A stretch of 64,000 bases of DNA from Stomorhina lunata (GCA_933228675.1 OW121744.1:25364299-25428298), one strand, 5' to 3'; shown: positions 1 through 14,400, counted from the first letter of the stretch. The notes: a model not told the origin generated them from the sequence alone. A program made the numbers and translations.

Positions 1-329
1 CAGCTCTTTCTGTGAGCAAATTTCACTTATTTTAAATAAACAACTTTTTCAAGATATCAAAAATATTTCTGTAAAATTTTGTTCCTCTAGCTCTTTTCGT
101 TACGGCTCTTTTCAATATTTTTGTATTTCCGTAAGTTTTTTATATGGGAGCTATTGTCGAATGGTGACCGATTCTAACAAAATTTTGCACATTGATTGAC
201 ATTGACATAAAACATACTCGTTTCATATTAATTGACAATAAATATTATAGCTAATCATATATTGAAGCTGTTTCCATTAGTGTTTTATATGGGAGATATA
301 GTTAAATGCGAAATGATGCTTTTAACGGA

Positions 330-345
<16 letters not shown>
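1..345 (+). mobile_element. HINE/DINE-1-like element fragment
   Basis: This stretch matches, piece by piece, the central tandem units of the element at 55945-58631. Shared landmarks are TTTTTCAAGATATC, CTCTAGCTCTTTTCGTTA, GTTTTTTATATGGGAGCTAT, GTGACCGATT and AAAATTTTGCACA. The window starts inside it, so the 5' end is not visible. On the right it reaches a gacagacgaaga motif and dissolves into the GACA microsatellite. The HINE class is inferred from the architecture of the fuller copy. Confidence 0.6.
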
Positions 346-868
<523 letters not shown>

Positions 869-874
869 AAATTA

Positions 875-2095
875 CATTTATTAGGAAATTTTTTAAAAAT
901 TTACTTTTTATAGGAAATTTTTCATAAATTTACTTTTTATAGAAAATTTTTCAAAAATTTACTTTTTAAAGGAAATTTTTCAAAAATTTACTTTTTAAAG
1001 GAAATTTTTCAAAAATTTACTTTTTTAAGGAAATTTTTCAAAAATTTACTTTTTTAAGGAAATTTTTCAAAAATTTACTTTTTATCGGAAATTTTTCAAA
1101 AATTTACCTTTTATAGGAAATTTTTTTAAAATTTGCCTTTTAAAGGAAATTTTTCAAAAATTTACTTTTTATAGGAAAATTTTCAAAAATTTACTTTTTA
1201 TAGGAAATTTTTTAAAAATTTTCTTTTTATAAGAAATTTTTCAAAAATTTACTTTTTATAGGAAATTTTCCAAAAATTTACTTCTTATAGGAAATTTTTC
1301 AAAAAATTTTCTTTTTATAGGACATTTTTCAAAAATTTACTTTTTATAGGAAATTTTTCAAAAATTTACTTTTTATAGGAAATTTTTCAAAAATTTACTT
1401 TTTATAGGACATATTTCAAAAATTTACTTTTTATAGGAAATTTTTCAAAAATTTACTTTTTATAGGAAATTTTTCAAAAATTACATTTTATAGGAAATTT
1501 TTCAAAAATTTACTTTTTATAGGACATATTTCAAAAATTTACTTTTTATAGGAAATTTTTCAAAAATTTACTTTTTATAGGATATATTTCAAAAATTTAC
1601 TTTTTATAGGAAATTTTTCAAAAATTTACTTTTTATAGGAAATTTTTCAAAAATTTACTTTTTATAGGAAATTTTTCAAAAATTTACTTTTTATAGGATA
1701 TATTTCAAAAATTTACTTTTTATAGGAAATTTTTCAAAAATTTACTTTTTATAGGAAATTTTTCAAAAATTTACTATTTTTATAGGAAATTTTTCAAAAA
1801 TTTACTTTTTATAGGATATATTTCAAAAATTTACTTTTTATAGGAAATTTTTCAAAAATTTACTTTTTATAGGATATATTTCAAAAATTTACTTTTTATA
1901 GGAAATTTTTCAAAAATTTACTTTTTATAGGATATATTTCAAAAATTTACTTTTTATAGGAAATTTTTCAAAAATTTACTTTTTATAGGAAATTTTTCAA
2001 AAATTTTCTTTTTATAGGAATTTTTTTCCAAAATTGTGCGTTTTATTGGAATTTTTTCGAAAATTTACTTTTTATAGGAATTTTGCTATGAAAAA
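875..2095. repeat. 29-bp satellite array 1
   Basis: About 42 tandem copies of a 29-bp monomer built from GGAAATTTTTCAAAAATTTA plus CTTTTTATA. A second monomer type replaces GGAAATTTTTC with GGACATATTTC or GGATATATTTC and is interspersed through the right half. The left edge (875-1350) and the last few copies are the most diverged; the middle is nearly uniform, as expected where unequal exchange keeps the interior homogeneous. Confidence 0.95.
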
Positions 2096-3052
2096 TATTT
2101 GAAGAAATTTTTTTAAACAAATTTTTTTGTTTTATTTGTTTTGAAAATGGATTGAGTCCCATAAATTTTTCAATTCAAAAGACAGACAGACAAACAGCAA
2201 ACAGACAGACGGACATCGGCTTTGAAATTAACCCAAATATATCTCGAGCATTAAATAACAATTTGTTGCAAGTCAATGTCCTCTATCTGGAAGGAGTTTA
2301 TATAGTCGGGCTGGATCGTCTTTGATACACGCTAAATGTTTTTTTTAACATAGAGTTATTTACGTTTTCTATTAAATTTATTTTTTGTAGCTAAGGTAAG
2401 AAAAAAATTGTTTAAAGAATTGTCATTTCCAAGTTTCTCAATAAAGGGTAACAAGACTTCCCTAAATCCTTGAAATTTGTGAAGTTTTACTATTTCTTGA
2501 AACAAATTTAAAGTTACATTGTAACATAAAACGAAACACTTTTACTTGAAAAACAAAAGTTTCATGTCTTCCTAACGAAAATGAAAAGGCAAAGAAAAAA
2601 AAATAATGCATAAACTTACGGACATGTTCTACATTAACCAAGACATTCTTAAAAAGATACAGTTTGTCTCACACTTATGCACAATTTGTACATCATACAC
2701 TAGCATTGGGATTATAAATTTGTGTTAATGTTTGAAAAGCATTAAATTATATCCACATATAAACTTAAACTTAAAGTATATCGTTAAGTATATCACATCC
2801 TATTTGTCTATTGGCCAGAATATAACCATTATTTTGGGTAACTCTCATTAAGCCTCTCACAGAGTTTAATTCGAATAAATCTTTTATAAAACTAAAGGTT
2901 TTAAAGTGATGCCTTAAAAGGCTTAAACTATCTACAATCGTGCTAGTTGACGAACCTTGGCTATATGCTTTTGAGCTGGAAACAAATCGACCGTGAACTA
3001 ATTCTAACAAAAAACGTTCGTGAAAGAGGAACATCAAAACAAATTTTTATAT
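2096..3052. other. Low-copy AT-rich spacer
   Basis: Single-copy looking DNA between the two 29-bp arrays. Positions 2180-2230 repeat the GACAGACGGACATCGGCTTT motif found at the left border of array 1. The rest shows no satellite periodicity. An 88-codon minus-strand frame at 2771-3037 has no recognisable domain and no supporting features, so it is not called as a gene. Confidence 0.6.
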
Positions 3053-3134
3053 TGCTATAAATGGGGCTCGAACCCAGGCTGAACATAATACGCAGTGCAA
3101 AGTAGTCGTTGTGCTAATCAACTAATCCACAGCA
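3053..3134 (-). ncRNA. tRNA-like sequence 1 (B box present)
   Basis: On the minus strand the segment starts TGCTGTG and ends TATAGCA, which pair over seven positions with two G-T wobbles, like an acceptor stem. An exact B box GGTTCGAGCCC lies at 3064-3074, and a diverged A-box-like TTAGTTGATTAGCAC follows the 5' arm. The T stem has a terminal mismatch and one extra base, and no convincing anticodon arm is seen. It is most likely a tRNA pseudogene or tRNA-derived SINE head rather than a working tRNA. Confidence 0.45.
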
Positions 3135-3770
3135 CCTACATGTGGCAACTGCTCCGCTTGAGGAATTTAGATATCTCAACTGAAAGTGAAGTATACGAAA
3201 CTAATGTGCCGATAGTGACTTTTTTCAATAAGGGGGGACCATTACCAACAAAAAATCAAATTATCTTAAAAAACAAACTTTTCATACATCAAATTATTAT
3301 ACAAAATCTTTGTTAGACAATATAAAATTTTTGCTACGTTGCACTGCTTTACTGTTTGACCATAGCATTCACGTTAATTTATTAACAAATTTAATAAAAT
3401 TAAAAATTTTGAAAATAGCGTAAATAAATAAATATTTAATATAATTGTAAATATTTGTTTAAAACATGACATAGACATTTTATGCAAAACATAAAATTCT
3501 CATAATTCACAAATTTAAACTCATTTATTAACGTAAATTTATTGATTATGTAGAAGTCAATAGACATAAAGCTAAACCCTTTAGCAGTCGTTAGAAATTA
3601 AAAACAGAAAAATAATAACAAAACACTTTCTAAGGAAAGGAAATTTCACAAGCAGACTTATATTGAACCGACTTTCCGGAATTAAAATTTGGACCTCTCA
3701 TTAATTGTACTTCCAACTTTAACTATAGTTATCCCCTAGTTTTATGTGTATATTTTAGGGGCTGGAACAC
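3135..3770. other. Low-copy AT-rich spacer
   Basis: No gene, RNA fold or periodicity recognised. A 73-codon open frame (3095-3316, plus) overlaps the tRNA-like sequence and is treated as chance. Confidence 0.5.
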
Positions 3771-6700
3771 AAAATTAACTTTTTATAGGAAATTTTTCAA
3801 AAATTTACTTTTTATAGGAAATTTTTCAAAAATTTACTTTTTATAGGACATATTTCAAAAATTTACTTTTTATAGGACATATTTCAAAAATTTACTTTTT
3901 ATAGGAATTTTTTTAAAAATTTACTTTTTATAGGAAATTTTTCAAAAATTTACTTTTTATAGGACATATTTCAAAAATTTACTTTTTATAGGACATATTT
4001 CAAAAATTTACTTTTTATAGGAAATTTTTCAAAAATTTACTTTTTATAGGAAATTTTTCAAAAATTTACTTTTTATAGGAAATTTTTTAAAAATTTACTT
4101 TTTATAGGACATATTTCAAAAATTTACTTTTTATAGGAAATTTTTCAAAAATTTACTTTTTATAGGAAATTTTTCAAAACTTAACTTTTTATAGAAAATT
4201 TTTCAGAAATTTACTTTTTATAGGAAATTTTTCAAAAATTGACTTTTTATGGGAAATTTTTCAAAAATTTACTTTTTATAGGAAATTTTTCAAAAATTTA
4301 CTTTTTATAGGATTTTTCAAAAATTTACTTTTTATAGGAAATTTTTCAAAAATTTACTTTTTATAGGACATATTTCAAAAATTTACTTTTTATAGGAAAT
4401 TTTTCAAAAATTTACTTTTTATAGGAAATTTTTCAAAAATTTACTTTTTATAGGACATATTTCAAAAATTTACTTTTTATAGGACATATTTCAAAAATTT
4501 ACTTTTTATAGGAATTTTTTCAAAAATTTACTTTTTATAGGAAATTTTTCAAAAATATATTTTTTATAGGAAATTTTTCAAAAATTTACTTTTTATAGGA
4601 CATATTTCAAAAATTTACTTTTTATAGGAAATTTTTCAAAAATTTACTTTTTATAGGAAATTTTTCAAAAATTTACTTTTTTAGGAAATTTTTCAAAAAT
4701 TTACTTTTTATAGGAAATTTTTCAATAATTTAATTTTTATAGGAAATTTTTCAAAAATTTACTTTTTATAGGACATATTTCAAAAATTTACTTTTTATAG
4801 GAAATTTTTCAAAAAATTTACTTTTTATAGGAAATCTTTCAAAAATTTACTTTTTATAGGAAATTTTTTAAAAATTGAATTTTTATAAGAAATTTTTTAA
4901 AAATTTACTTTTTATAAGAAATTTTTTAAAAATTTACTTTTTATAGGAAATTTTTCAAAAATTTACTTTTTATAGGAAATTTTTCAAAAATTTACTTTTT
5001 ATAGGAAATTTTTCAAAAATTTAATTTTTATAGGAAATTTTTTAAAAATTTACTTTTTATAGGAAAGTTTTCTAAAATTTACTTTTTATAGGAAATTTTT
5101 CAAAAATTTACTTTTTATAGGAAATTTTTCAAAAATTTACTTTTTATAGGAAATTTTTTAAAAATTTACTTTTTATAGGAAATTTTTCAAAAATTTACTT
5201 TTTATAGGAAATTTTTCAAAAATTTACTTTTTATAGGACATATTTCAAAAATTTACTTTTTATAGGAAATATTTCAAAAAATTACTTTTTATAGGAAATT
5301 TTTCAAAAATTTTCTTTTTATAGGAAATTTTTCAAAAATTTACTATTTATAGGAAATTTTTCAAAAATTTACTTTTTATAGGAAATTTTTCAAAAATTTA
5401 CTTTTTATAGGACATATTTCCAAAATTTACTTTTTATAGGAAATTTTTCAAAAATTTACTTTTTATAGGAAATTTTTCAAAAATTTACTTTTTATAGGAA
5501 ATTTTTCAAAAATTTACTTTTTATCGGAAGTTTTTCAAAAATTTACTTTTTATAGGAAATTTTTCAAAAATTTACTTTTTATAGGACATATTTCAAAAAT
5601 TTACTTTTTATAGGAAATTTTTCAAAAATTTACTTTTTATAGGAAATTTTTCAAAAATTTACTTTTTATAGGACATATTTCAAAAATTTACTTTTTATAG
5701 GAAATTTTTCAAAAAATTACTTTTTATAGGAAATTTTTCAAAAATTTTCTTTTTATAGGAAATTTTTCAAAAATTTACTATTTATAGGAAATTTTTCAAA
5801 AATTTACTTTTTATAGGAAATTTTTCAAAAATTTGCTTTTTATAGGAAATTTTTCAAAAATTTACTTTTAATAGGAAAAATTTTCAAATATTTACTTTTT
5901 ATAGGAAATTTTAAAAAATAATACTTTTTATAGGAAATTTTTCAAAAATTTACTTTTTATAGGAAATTTTTCAAAACTTACTTTTTATAGGAAATTTTTC
6001 AAAAATTTACTTTTTATAGGACATATTTCAAAAATTTACTTTTTATAGGAAATTTTTCAAAAATTTACTTTTTATAGGAAATTTTTCAAAAATTTTCTTT
6101 TTATAGGAAATTTTTCAAAAATTTACTTTTTATAGGAAATTTTTCAAAAATTTACTTTTTTATAGGAAATTTTTTTAAAAATTTACTTTTTATAGGAAAT
6201 TTTTCAAAAATTTAGTTTTTATAGGAAATTTTTAAAAAATTTACTTTTTATAGGAAATTTTTAAAAAATTTACTTTTTATAGGAAATTTTTCAAAAATTT
6301 ACTTTTTATAGGAAATTTTTCAAAAATTTACTTTTTATAGGAAATTTTTCAAAAATTTACTTTTTATAGGAAATTTTTCAAAAATTTACTTTTTATAGGA
6401 AATTTTTCAAAAATTTACTTTTTTATAGGAAATTTTTTTAAAAATTTACTTTTTATGGGAAATTTTTCAAAAATTTACTTTTTTATAGGAAATTTTTTTA
6501 AAAATTTACTTTTTATTTGAAATTTTTCAAAAATTTACTTTTTTAGGAAATTTTTCAAAAATTTAGTTTTTATAGGAAATTTTTCAAAAATTTACTTTTT
6601 ATAGGACATTTTTCAAAAATTTACTTTTTATAGGAAATTTTTCAAAAATTTACTTTTTATAGGAAATTTTTCAAAAATTTACTTTTTTTAGGAAATTTTT

Positions 6701-7052
6701 CAAAAATTTACTTTTTATAGGAAATTTTTCAAAAATTAACTTTTTATAAGAAATTTTTCAAAAATTTAATTTTTATAGGAAATTTTTCAAAAATTTACTT
6801 TTGATAGGAAATTTTTTAAAAATTTACTTTTTATAGGAAAATTTTCAAAAATTTACTTTTTATAGGAAATTTTTTAAAAATTTACTTTTTATAGGAAATT
6901 TTTCAAAAATTTACTTTTTATAGGAAATTTTTCAAAACTTAACTTTTTATAGAAAATTTTTCAGAAATTTACTTTTTATAGGAAATTTTTCAAAAATTGA
7001 CTTTTTATGGGAAATTTTTCAAAAATTTACTTTTTATAGGAAATTTTTGAAA
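3771..7052. repeat. 29-bp satellite array 2
   Basis: Roughly 113 copies of the same 29-bp monomer as array 1, again mixing GGAAATTTTTC and GGACATATTTC types. A distinctive run of variant monomers (CAAAACTTAACTTTTTATAG, TTTCAGAAATTTAC, AAATTGACTTTTTATGGG) occurs at 4175-4270 and again at the extreme right end, 6933-7030, offset 2758 bp (about 95 monomers). This shows a block duplication inside the array. Confidence 0.95.
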
Positions 7053-8104
7053 TTTTTTTTCCAATAAATCTAAATCAATTAAATCTAAATAAATTAAATA
7101 GATATCAATCAATGTTAGGTCCGATTTAATATACCAATAGAAATTGGAATATTAATATTGGTTTCTAATTGAGGAACACAAAATGTTCATGTGATCGCCA
7201 AAGGGTTAATATGGCTATGCTGTATGAACAATTAATAAAGTGCATAATTTCATAGACACATGAATTAGTGTTGCCCAATTTAGAAAATACCACAAAAATA
7301 TAAAAAAAATAAAATTAATTAAAATGACAAATATTTAAATTGGACTTAAATTTAAACTCTATATTGTTGATATTTTAAGAGGATTTGTTAAATTTTAAAC
7401 TTAATTTCATTTTTTAAGCCATTGTAATATTTAGCATTCGTTTAAACATATACATATATACATGCATTAACATATGTACACACATATGTATCTACATTTA
7501 TCTGATGTAAAAACTAAAAACTCATCCTTGTAAAGTTTCAATGATATCTGATTTGGGAATTACAAAGCCAATACACATTACACTTTTTACACAATAGCAT
7601 CGTAAACATTATTGAAAATCTATTATTTACATAAAATCAAGGATTTACATGAATTTAAAATTTAAACACATAAAACTTTAAATCTTAATTCAATTAAAAT
7701 TTACTAACATTATATGGGTTTTAGTTAAAGATCTTTAGATGGAAATGACATTGAACTTTGACATTTGTTACTAAATATCATTTCTTGTTAATGGTTTTAG
7801 AATGTTCATACAATACAAAACTTTAAGTAATTAAAAACTACAAAGACAAAAGAAACTACTTTGGGATTCAAAGTTGCAGTAGATACAAGTTATAAGCTTT
7901 ATTTACCTAGAAACAAGGAATACCTAAAAGGGTTAAGGGGGCAAAATGACTCCCTATTTAAAGATGCATAAAAGTTATTTCAAAAATTTATAAAAATAAG
8001 ACTACGACAAGCCTATAATTCAAATTTTTCATACAAAATTCCCACAATAAGCCTTTTATAATTTTATAATTCGTTTGTGAATTAGGGGGCACAATTTTAA
8101 TAAC
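7053..8104. other. Low-copy AT-rich DNA
   Basis: Unique-looking sequence with an AT-rich direct repeat near its start (ccaataaatctaaatc and aattaaatctaaataaat, 7070-7100) and a run of CATATG-like steps at 7448-7500. No gene or structured RNA recognised. Confidence 0.5.
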
Positions 8105-10860
8105 AGAAAATTTTCTTCATTTCTATATACAAATTTTTAAACGAAAAATTTCCTATATTTATAAAAATAAAAAAATTTTGCTATAGAAAATTTTTCGATA
8201 TAAAAATTTTCTTATTAAAAATTTTTCGATATAAATTTTTTTTTTAATTTTCTTGTACAAATATTTTTTAAAAGAAAAATTTTCTTGTAGATAATTTTTC
8301 GATATAAAAATTTTCTTGTAGAAAATTTTTCGATATAAAAATTTTTTGATATTTAAAAATTTTCTTGTAGAAAATTTTTCGATATAAAAATTTTCTAATA
8401 GAATATCTTTCGTTTTAAAAATTTTCCTTTACAAAATTTTTCGATATAAAAATGTTCCTATAGAAAATTTTACGATATAAAAATTTTCCTATAGATAATT
8501 TTTAAAATTTTTCGATATAAAAATTTTCTTAAAGAAAATTTGTCGATATAAAAATTTTCTTTTAAAAAAATTTTCGATATAAAAATTTTGTCATAGAAAA
8601 AAAAATTTCGATATAAAAATTTTTTTATATATAATATTTTAAAATTGTCTTATAGAAAAATTTTCGATACAAAAATTTTCTAATAAAAAATTTTTCGATA
8701 TAAAATTTCTGTTATAGAAAATTTTTGAATAAAAAAATTTTCTTATAGAAAATTTTCCTTAAGAAAAATTTCCATTATCAAAAATTTTCTGAAAAAATTT
8801 TCTACAGAAAATTTTTCTATAAAAAATTTTTCGGTATAAAAACTTTCTATAAAAAGTTTTTATTACGAAAAATTTTCTATAACAAGATTTTTACAAAGAA
8901 AAATTTTTTATAGAAAAATTTTCTATAAGACAAAATTTTTTATAAAAAAATACAAATTTTTCGATATCACATTTTTCCTATAAAAATTTTTTCGATATAA
9001 AAATTTTCCTATAGAGAATTTTTTGGTATAAAAATTTTCCTATAGAAAATTTTTCGATATAAAAATTTTCCTATAAAAATTAATTAATAGAAAATTTTTC
9101 GATATAAAAATTTTGTTATAAAAAATTTTCCATATAAGAATTTTCCTATAGAAAAATTTTTGATATAAAAATTTTTTTATAGAAAATTTTTCGATATAAA
9201 AATTTTTTTATAAAAAACTTTACGATATAAACATTTCCTTATAGAAAATTTTTCGATATAAACATATTCTTATACAAAATTTTTCGATATAAAAATTTTC
9301 TTATAGAAAATTTTTCAATACAAAAATTTTCTTATAGAAAATTTTTCGATATAAAAATTTTCTTATATAAATTTTTTCTATATAAAAATTTTCTTATAGC
9401 AAATATTTCGATATTAAAATTTTCTTATAGAAAATTTTTCGATATAAAAATTTTTTGTTATAAAAATTTTCTTATAGAAAATTTTCGATATAAAAATTTT
9501 TTATAACAAATTTTTCAATATAAAAATTTTTCAATATAAAAATTTTCTTATAAAAAATTTTTCAGTACAAAAACTTTCTTATAAAAAATTTTTCAGTATA
9601 AAAATTTTCTTATAGAAAATTTTTCGTTAAAAAAATTTCCTTATAGAAAATTTTTCGTTAAAAAAATTTTCTTATAGAAAATTTTTCGTTAAAAAATTTT
9701 CTTATAGAAAATTTTTCGTTAAAAAATTTTCTTATAGAAAATTTTTCGTTAAAAAATTTTCTTTTGGAAAATTTTTTGTTAAAAAAATTTCTTTAAGAAA
9801 ATTTTTCGTTAAAAAATTTTCATATAGAAAATTTTTCGTTAAAAAATTTTCATATAGAAAATTTTTTGTTAAAAACTTTTCATATACAAAATTTTTCGTT
9901 AAAAAAATTTTTTATAAGAAAATTTTTCGTTAAAAAAATTTTCTTATAGAAAATTTTTCGTTAAAAAAATTTTCTTATAGAAAATTTTTCGTTAAAAAAA
10001 TTTTCTTATAGAAAATTTTTCGTTAAAAAAATTTTCTTATAGAAAATTTTTCGTTAAAAAAATTTTCTTATAGAAAATTTTTCGTTAAAAAAATTTTCTT
10101 ATAGAAAATTTTTCGTTAAAAAAATTTTCTTATAGAAAATGTTTCGTTAAAAAAATTTTCTTATAGAAAATTTTTCGTTAAAAAAATTTTCTTATAGAAA
10201 ATTTTTCGTTAAAAAAATTTTCTTATAGAAAATTTTTCGTTAAAAAAATTTTCTTATAGAAAATTTTTCGTTAAAAAAATTTTCTTATAGAAAATTTTTC
10301 GTTAAAAAAATTTTCTTATAGAAAATTTTTCGCTAAAAAAATTTTCTTATAGAAAATTTTTCGTTAAAAAAATTTTCTTTTAGAAAATTTTTCGTTAAAA
10401 AAATTTTCTTATAGAAAATTTTTCGTTAAAAAATTTTCTTATAGAAAATTTTTCGTAAAAATAAATTTTCTTATAGAAAATTTTTTGTTAAAAAAATTTT
10501 CTTATAGAAAATTTTTCGTAAAAAAAATTCATATAGAAAATTTTTCGTTAAAAAAATTTTCTTATAGAAAATTTTTCGTTAAAAAAATTTTCTTATAGAA
10601 AATTTTTCGTTAAAAAAATTTTCTTATAGAAAATTTTTCGTTAAAAAAATTTTCTTATAGAAAATTTTTCGTTAAAAAAATTTTCTTATAGAAAATTTTT
10701 CGTTAAAAAAATTTTCTTATAGAAAATTTTTCGTTAAAAAAATTTTCTTATAGAAAATTTTTCGTTAAAAAAATTTTCTTATAGAAAATTTTTCGTTAAA
10801 AAAATTTTCTTATAGAAAATTTTTCGTTAAAAAAATTTTCTTATATAATTTTTTTTTAAT
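8105..10860. repeat. 31-bp satellite, CGATATA to CGTTAAAA gradient
   Basis: About 89 tandem monomers. The left two thirds are degenerate copies with TTTTTCGATATAAAAATTTT plus CTTATAGAAAA. From about 9610 the unit becomes AAAATTTTTCGTTAAAAAAA plus TTTTCTTATAG (31 bp) and is nearly identical from copy to copy to the end. The array is therefore young at its right side and old at its left. Minor length variants differ by one A in the A-tract. Confidence 0.93.
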
Positions 10861-11690
10861 TTTCTTCAGTCATATACCAAATTTTTTTTCAGTGAAAATT
10901 TCTCATTGGAAATATAACATCGTTTTGTTTTACCATATTTATTTTGAGTTTGAGTTTCTGAAATTGAAAAATAACTCAATTGGAGTAAATTCTGGTTTAC
11001 CTCTTTAAAAAATCTTATCTCATTTTCATTTTGCTCTTTTAGCGTCTAGCAGGTGTTTTCACTGGCATTTGTCGTGTTATATGGTTTTTGTTATGACATG
11101 CGCTTTAGACAAATTCTCTTGAAAAAAAAACTGAAATTCTTTGTTAGCAAAAATTATTTGTGTATAAATTAAAAGTAAAAGAAAATAACAAAAACTACTT
11201 GAAGTTTTTCTTTGTTTATAAACAGATGTTTTAGATGAGAGGGAAATTTTTAGGATAATTTGTTAAAAGAGACATCGAAAATATTTTGATTGAGTTGAAA
11301 TGTTGTTTAAATTTGCCAGCAAATATTAGGAACATTTCTTTGAAGTGTTGTTTACATTACTTTCTATAAACAATTTCAAATTTTTGTAAATTTTTTATAT
11401 TAAAATTTGTTCGCTATAAAATGATTTAAGAACATTTTTCGAAATAAAATCTTTTGAGAAAAGTATTTTTATTTTATTTTACATTTATCGTTACAAAGAT
11501 TTGTTTTATTTAATTTTTTATTATAAAATTTTTTTATTCGGAATGTTTTGCCATTTAAATTTTTGCAAAAAGTTTTCTGCTAAAATTTTTTTGTAATGTA
11601 GTCATTACTGCAACATACATCGCCACTCTAATAACTCAGACGCTTCTAAATATTGAGCTATTTAAAATTTTTTCTTCTGCAAGGTATTAG
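10861..11690. other. Low-copy spacer
   Basis: Unique-looking DNA with no recognised gene. T-rich and A-rich tracts become more satellite-like after 11370. Confidence 0.5.
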
Positions 11691-13170
11691 TATAACAGTT
11701 TTTCTATAGACAATTTTTTGGTATAACAGTTTATCTTAGAAAAAGTGTTATTATGACAGTTTTTCTATAGAAAAAGTGTTATTGTAACAGTTTTTCTATA
11801 GAAAAAGTGTTATTGTAACCGTTTTTCTATAGAAAAAGTGTTATTGTAACCGTTTTTCTATAGAAAAAGTGTTATTGTAACAGTTTTTCTATAGAAAAAG
11901 TGTTATTGTTACAGTTTTTCTATAGAAAAAGTGTTATTGTAACACTTATTCTATAGAAAAAGTGTTATTGTAACAGTTTTTCTATAGAAAAAGTGTTATT
12001 GTAACACTTATTCTATAGAAAAAGTGTTATTGTAACACTTATTCTATAGAAAAATTGTTATTGTAACACTTATTCTATAGAAAAAGTGTTATTGTAACAG
12101 TTTTTCTATAGAAAAATTGTTATTGTAACAGTTTTCTATAGAAAAAGTGTTATTGTAACAGTTTTTCTATAGAAAAAGTGTTATTTTAACAGTTTTTTTA
12201 TAGAAAAAATGTTATTGTAACAGTTTTTCTATAGAAAAAGTGTTATTGTAACAGTTTTTCTATAGAAAAAATGTTATTGTAACAGTTTTTCTATAGAAAA
12301 AGTGTTATTGTAACAGTTTTTCTATAGAAAAAGTGTTATTGTAACAGTTTTTCTATAGAAAAAGTGTTATTGTAATAGTTTTCCTATAGAAAAAGTGTTG
12401 ATATAACAGTTTTTCTATAGAAAAAGGTTTGTTATAACAGTTTTTCTATGGAAAAAGTGTTGGTGTAACAGTTTTTTCTATCGAAGAAGTATAACAGTTT
12501 TTTCTATAGCAAAAGTGTCGGTATAATAGTTTTTCAATAGAAAAGTGTAAGCATAACAGTTTTTTATAGAAAAAGTTTTAGAATAACAGATTCTCTACAA
12601 AAATTGTTAATATAACAGTCTTTCCATAGGCAAAGTGTTAGTATAACAGTTTTTCTATTGAAAAAGTGTAGATATAACAGTTATTCTACAGAAAAAGTGT
12701 TCGTATAACAGTTTTTCTATCGAAAAAGTGTTGGTATAACAGTTTTTCTATAGAAAAAGTGTTAGTATAACAGATTTTCTATAGAAAAAGTGTTGGTATA
12801 ACAGTTTTTGTAGAGAAAAGGTGTTGGTATAGCAGTTTTTCTAGAGAAAAAGTGTTGGTATAACAGTTTTTCTAGAGAAAAAGTGTTGGTATAACAGTTT
12901 TTCTATAGAAAAAGTGTTGGTATAACAGTTTTTCTATAGAAAAGGTGTTGGTATAACAGTTTTTCTATAGAAAAGGTGTTGGCATAACAGTTTTTTTATA
13001 GAAAAGGTGTTGGTATAACAGTTTTTCTATAGAAAAAGTATTGGTATAACAGTTTTTCTATAGAAAAAGTGTTGGTATAACAGATTTTCTATAGAAAAAG
13101 TGTTGGTATAACTGTTTTTCTATAGAAAAAGTGTTGATATAACAGTTTTTCTATAGAAAAAGTGTTGGGA
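11690..13170. repeat. 31-bp satellite, GTTATTGTAACAG type
   Basis: About 48 copies of GTTATTGTAACAG plus TTTTTCTATAGAAAAAGT. Left copies carry GTTATTGTAAC and right copies GTTGGTATAAC, so two subfamilies lie side by side. A small cluster with CACTTATTCTATAG (11940-12075) alternates with the standard unit. The same family returns at 17890 and 19165 with GTTAGTATAACAG. Confidence 0.95.
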
Positions 13171-14400
13171 TAAAAGTTCTTAAAAAAAAATTCTATAAGA
13201 AAATTGTTTAACAAAAAATTTCGTTAAAGAAAATTTTTTAACAAAAAATTTCGTTAAAAAAAATTTTTATAATAAATATTTTCTATTGAAAAATGTTTAC
13301 AAAAAAAATTTCCTATAGCAAATTTTTATGGCGAAAAATTTCTATAAGAAATTTTATAAAAAAAAATTTATATAGCGAAAAATGTCTATAAGAAAATTTT
13401 TATGACAAAACATGCTCACGAAGAAAATTTTTAAACGAAAAATTTTTTAACCAAAAAGTTTCTCTATGAACGAAAAGTAACGAACAATTTTTCTAATAGA
13501 AAATTTTTGATAAAAATTTTGATTTCTATAACAGAATTTTAAATAATGAAAAATTTTTCTGGAAGAAAATTTTTGGTAACAAAAATTTTCTATAAGAAAA
13601 TTTTTGGTAACGAAAAATTTTCTATAAGAAAATTTTTAGTATAAAAAATATAAAAAATTTCTGTATGAAAATTTTTGGTAACGAAAAATTTTTTATAATA
13701 AAATTTTCAATTAGAAAATTTGTATTACAAAAACGTTTTTTATAAGAAAAATCGTATATCTTTCTATAAGAAGATCAAAAAATTTTCTATAAATACATTT
13801 TTATATGGAAAATTTTACTTTGAGAAAATGTTTTATATATTAAAATATTTTTATATCGAAAAATTTTCACTTGTTCATAGCAAATTTTTTGATATAAACA
13901 TTTTTCTGTAGATTTTTTTTCACGATATAAAAAGTTTATTTTAGAAAATTTTTCGATATAAAAATTTTCTTTTAGAAAATTTTTCTATATCAAAATTTTC
14001 TTTTAAAAAATTTTTGGATATACAAATTTTCTTTTAGAAAATTTTTCGATATAAAAATTTTCTGTTAGAAAATTTTTCGATACAAAAATTTTCTTTTAGA
14101 AGAATTTTCGATATAAAAATTTTCTTGTAGAAAATTTTTCGATATAAAAATTTTTTTTAGAAATTTTTTTTTGAAAATTTTTCGATATAAAAATTTTCTA
14201 TTAGAAAATTTTTCGATATAAAAATGTTATTTTAGAAAATTTTTCGATATAAAAATTTTCTTTTAAAAAATTTTTCGGTATTACAACTTTCTTTTAAAAA
14301 CAGTTTTGTCATAGAAAAAAAGTTCGTTTAAAAGTTTTTCTATTGAAAAACTAACACCTTTTGTAGTGCAAGTTTTTCTACAGAAAAAGTTTTAGCGCAA
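13171..14400. repeat. Degenerate A/T-tract satellite
   Basis: 13171-13910 holds decayed units with AAAATTTTTGGTAACGAAAA. 13920-14290 returns to TTTTTCGATATAAAAATTTT with CTTTTAGAAAA, the same subfamily and orientation as 8105-9600. 14300-14400 holds a few decayed GTTTTTCTA copies. Short open frames here are translated satellite. Confidence 0.8.

Noticed and set aside
875..7052. CRISPR-like regular repeats
   Set aside because: Monomers are contiguous with no unique spacers, and the context is eukaryotic.
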